This document shows, piece by piece, positions 61,956 to 64,000 of a stretch of DNA of 64,000 nt (position 1 is the stretch's first letter; every line of letters starts with the position of its first letter). The translations under genes were made by a program, and so were the position numbers. The notes under the pieces are model-generated. The model saw only the letters and a program-made list of their open reading frames with translations, was not told where the DNA came from and did not search any database. Source of the stretch: Candidatus Cloacimonadota bacterium (GTDB taxonomy: Bacteria > Cloacimonadota > Cloacimonadia > Cloacimonadales > Cloacimonadaceae). The stretch lies in NCBI GenBank assembly GCA_029561955.1, contig JAKQWO010000021.1:21777-85776 (forward strand). The letters run 5' to 3'.

Positions 61956-62642
61956 TTACTTCTCTTCGGGTGAGAGCAGCCGGTAGATTAAGCCGCCTCC
62001 AATTCCACCGATTATGGGACAGACCCAAAACATCCAGAGCTGGCTGACGTAGGCGCCACCGGCAAAGAAAGCGACAGCGGTGCTACGTGCCGGGTTGACG
62101 GAGGTGTTGGTAACCGGGATGCTGACCAAATGGATGAGCGTCAGCGCCAGTCCGATGGCAATGGGTGCAAATCCAGCCGGAGCCTTCTTGTCTGTAGCGC
62201 CCATGATCACCAATAGGAACATGCCCGTCATCACGACTTCGCAGATCAATCCGGGTATAACACGGAATTTCCCTGGTGAGTAACTGCCCACGCCATTGGC
62301 GGCGAAATTGCCGATGCTAAAATCGGATTTGCCGATGGTAATGATGTAAATGACCAAACCTGCCAACAATCCACCCACCACTTGGGCAATGATGTAAGGC
62401 AGCAGATCACGGGCTGGGAAGCGTTTACCCGCCCAAAGCCCCAATGAAACTGCGGGATTGAAGTGCCCGCCTGAGATGTGCCCGACGGCATAAGCCATTG
62501 TGAGCACCGTAAGACCAAAAGCGAGCGATATGCCCGCCCAGCCGATCTGACCGCCGGCTAAGATGGCGGCTCCGCATCCGCCCAATACGAGCCCGAAAGT
62601 TCCGAAAAATTCGGCACCCATGCGTTTTGCGATACTTGGCAT
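61956..62642 (-). CDS. aqpZ: Aquaporin Z-type water channel
   Basis: 228 residues, six membrane spans, both NPA boxes ([11 protein letters not shown] and [11 protein letters not shown]). The aromatic/arginine filter corresponds to AqpZ: Phe42, His171, Thr180, Arg186 (E. coli Phe43, His174, Thr183, Arg189), so it should pass water and exclude glycerol. ATG 62642 with AAGGAG upstream. A near-duplicate lies directly upstream on the same strand (62851-63582), and the leader regions are also similar. Confidence 0.96.
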   Translation of the reverse strand: MPSIAKRMGAEFFGTFGLVLGGCGAAILAGGQIGWAGISLAFGLTVLTMAYAVGHISGGHFNPAVSLGLWAGKRFPARDLLPYIIAQVVGGLLAGLVIYIITIGKSDFSIGNFAANGVGSYSPGKFRVIPGLICEVVMTGMFLLVIMGATDKKAPAGFAPIAIGLALTLIHLVSIPVTNTSVNPARSTAVAFFAGGAYVSQLWMFWVCPIIGGIGGGLIYRLLSPEEK

Positions 62643-62700
62643 GACTACTCCTTGTTATTTAGGTGTGAGTTTCGGCGCTGGAGCTAAAAAAGACTCCCAA

Positions 62701-62724
62701 CGCCCACCAAAATATGATGGGGCG
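62701..62724 (-). promoter_or_regulatory. Leader hairpin of aqpZ
   Basis: CGCCC (62701-62705) pairs with GGGCG (62720-62724) around an AT-rich loop. The matching hairpin in front of the paralogue is CACCC/GGGTG (63640-63663), so the closing pairs have changed in a compensatory way. Confidence 0.5.
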
Positions 62725-62850
62725 ATAATGCGTGGATAAGCAATTATCTGTCAAGAAGTATTTTTGTGCAGGCTGGGAAAAGTAGCGAGGGCTGGTTTGT
62801 ATCCTGTCTTTTAACGCACCGCCCACATGGTATAGACTCACCCGGAAATG

Positions 62851-63582
62851 TTAGCCTGACATTGTTTGTTGAAAAGCCTGTGGTTTAGTATGCTGCTCCT
62901 GTTCTTCGGGCGAAAGCAGCCGATAGATGAAGCCACCGCCCAGTGCACCAATGATGGGAAACACCCAAAACATCCAGAGCTGTCTGACGTAGGCACCACC
63001 AGCGAAGAAAGCGACAGCGGTGCTGCGTGCCGGGTTGAGGGAGGTGTTGGTGACTGGCATGCAGACCAAGTTGCTGAGGGTGAGAGCCAATCCGATGGCG
63101 ATGGGAGCGAATCCGGCGGGTGCCTTCTTGTCTGTGGCGCCCATGACCACCAACAGGAACATGCCCGTCAGCACGACTTCGCAGAGCAGTCCGGGAAGAA
63201 CACGGTATTTTCCCGGCGAGTAACTACCCACGCCATTGGCAGAGAAATTGCCGATGTTAAAATCAGCCTTGCCTGTAGCGATGAGGTAAATGAACCCACC
63301 TGCCAACAATCCGCCCAGCACCTGAGCAACGATGTAGGGTAACAGGTCGCGGGCAGGAAAGCGTTTACCCGCCCAAAGCCCTAATGAAACTGCAGGATTG
63401 AGGTGTGCGCCTGAGATGTGGCCGAAGGCATAGATCATGGTTAGCACGGCGAAACCACTGGCTAACGAAATCCCCACCTTGCCGATCTGATCGCCGGCTA
63501 AAATGGCAGATCCGCATCCGCCCATGATGAGCCAGAAAGTCCCTAAGAATTCCGCACCCATGCGTCTTATGATATTTGGCAT
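62851..63582 (-). CDS. Aquaporin paralogue with altered selectivity filter
   Basis: 243 residues, tandem duplicate of the aqpZ gene with the same length through the core, both NPA boxes ([22 protein letters not shown]) and a 16-residue polar extension at the C-terminus. Two of four filter residues are replaced: Phe42 to Ser (SLASGFAV) and His171 to Asn (TLSNLVCMP), while Thr180 and Arg186 remain. The pore should be wider and more polar than AqpZ; glycerol, urea or ammonia are possible solutes (inference). ATG 63582, AAGGAG upstream. Confidence 0.92.
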   Translation of the reverse strand: MPNIIRRMGAEFLGTFWLIMGGCGSAILAGDQIGKVGISLASGFAVLTMIYAFGHISGAHLNPAVSLGLWAGKRFPARDLLPYIVAQVLGGLLAGGFIYLIATGKADFNIGNFSANGVGSYSPGKYRVLPGLLCEVVLTGMFLLVVMGATDKKAPAGFAPIAIGLALTLSNLVCMPVTNTSLNPARSTAVAFFAGGAYVRQLWMFWVFPIIGALGGGFIYRLLSPEEQEQHTKPQAFQQTMSG

Positions 63583-63639
63583 GACTACTCCTTGTTATTG
63601 AGGTGAGAGTTTCAGCGCCGGGAAAGAAAAGCCCCGCGA

Positions 63640-63663
63640 CACCCACCAAGATATGGTTGGGTG
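63640..63663 (-). promoter_or_regulatory. Leader hairpin of the aquaporin paralogue
   Basis: CACCC (63640-63644) pairs with GGGTG (63659-63663), with inner ACCA/TGGT. A minus-strand TTGACG at about 63687-63692 is a possible -35 box. Compare 62701-62724. Confidence 0.5.
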
Positions 63664-63766
63664 ATAGGCATGGTTGAGCGGATTTCCGTCAAGCAGTATT
63701 TTTAGTTAGGGCATTGAAGAGTGGCGAGGGCGGGTATAGTCGTTAGTCGTAGCGACATTGGTAGCC

Positions 63767-63855
63767 GGCGGTTCAGCGACCGCCCGTACATGAGAGACTG
63801 TACTGGTGGCGGTTCTGCGAGCGACCGTACATTCTGGTCGGTCCGGCGACCGACC
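63767..63855. repeat. Cluster of REP-like hairpins
   Basis: GGCGGT-tcagcg-ACCGCC (63767-63784), a TGTAC...GTACA-bounded hairpin (~63799-63831), and GGTCGGTCCGGCGACCGACC (63836-63855), identical to 25748-25767 together with its flanking CT and CC. No gene is visible from 63583 to the window end. Confidence 0.75.
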
Positions 63856-63888
63856 CTACAGAGGCGGTTCGGGATGAGCCAGCTACCT

Positions 63889-63977
63889 CTTCCTTGCTTA
63901 GCCTCCCGGTGATTACTCGATGCCACTCGGGAAAAACCCGAGTATCGCCACGGTATCACCGGGCGGGTAAGCAAGGG
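63889..63977. repeat. Palindromic intergenic repeat, copy D
   Basis: Left arm CTTCCTTGCTTAGCCTCCCG, centre ACTCGGG-aaaaa-CCCGAGT, right arm GGGCGGGTAAGCAAGGGC. Closest to copy A in its arms and inverted relative to it. It lies 33 bp beyond a REP hairpin cluster. Confidence 0.85.
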
Positions 63978-64000
63978 CGGGGCAAGTGGGATCGTGTAGA

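Overview
The window most likely comes from an anaerobic, diderm bacterium of the candidate phylum Cloacimonadota (formerly WWE1/Cloacimonetes). This is an inference from gene content. The signs are several very long exported proteins ending in a FlgD-like tail with a YPNPFNP motif, a PorV-like outer-membrane protein, butyrate kinase, a class III (oxygen-sensitive) ribonucleotide reductase, and AAGGAG-type ribosome binding sites. There is no 16S rRNA or other direct marker, so the placement is not proven.

Layout. 1-2746: the 3' part of butyrate kinase and a clostripain-like exported protease. 2747-2916: a short intergenic region packed with DnaA boxes, a candidate replication origin. 2917-9709: a rightward housekeeping run (SpoU methyltransferase, tdk, yggT, DivIVA, punA, DksA-like, lspA) that passes into envelope genes (exported OB/cohesin-like protein, PorV-like protein, small membrane protein). 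10164-11858: Na/Pi cotransporter. 12984-15451: a ChlI-type AAA+ ATPase and a VWA protein in overlapping frames, with the marks of a programmed -1 frameshift that would make a ChlD-type fusion. 15466-21567 (minus): M28 peptidase, SWIM/SNF2 helicase, and a polysaccharide deacetylase fused to a methyltransferase. 21650-22066: three tandem structured intergenic units. 22082-23606 (minus): a cobalamin riboswitch with its own promoter, controlling an exported beta-propeller that resembles BtuG-type surface B12 binders. 23651-30107 (minus): an ABC exporter and a MacAB-like adaptor/permease/ATPase operon. 30371-35664 (minus): nrdD-nrdG plus a B12-domain radical SAM/DUF2344 fusion. 35958-37091: glycerate kinase. 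37092-50727: a cell-surface island with two giant exported proteins, a smaller paralogue and at least two decayed relatives. 50957-57938: rpsA-lysS, htrA (minus) and recG. 58032-61313: an exported subtilisin-like protease. 61409-63582 (minus): a gene remnant, a small membrane protein and two tandem aquaporins whose selectivity filters differ.

Repeats. A 90-100 bp palindromic element occurs four times in intergenic DNA (12.8, 25.6, 37.2 and 63.9 kb). A family of short REP-like hairpins sits beside or near these copies.

How the genes fit together. Three parts of the window touch cobalamin or chelatase chemistry: the riboswitch with its propeller, the ChlI/ChlD-like ATPase (in non-photosynthetic bacteria usually the partner of CobN), and a radical SAM protein with a B12-binding-type N-terminus. 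Six proteins carry the FlgD-like tail and probably share one export or anchoring route, with the PorV-like protein as a plausible partner. The route itself (type IX-like) is not encoded here.

Limits. All calls come from reading the sequence. No database search, folding or skew calculation was run.
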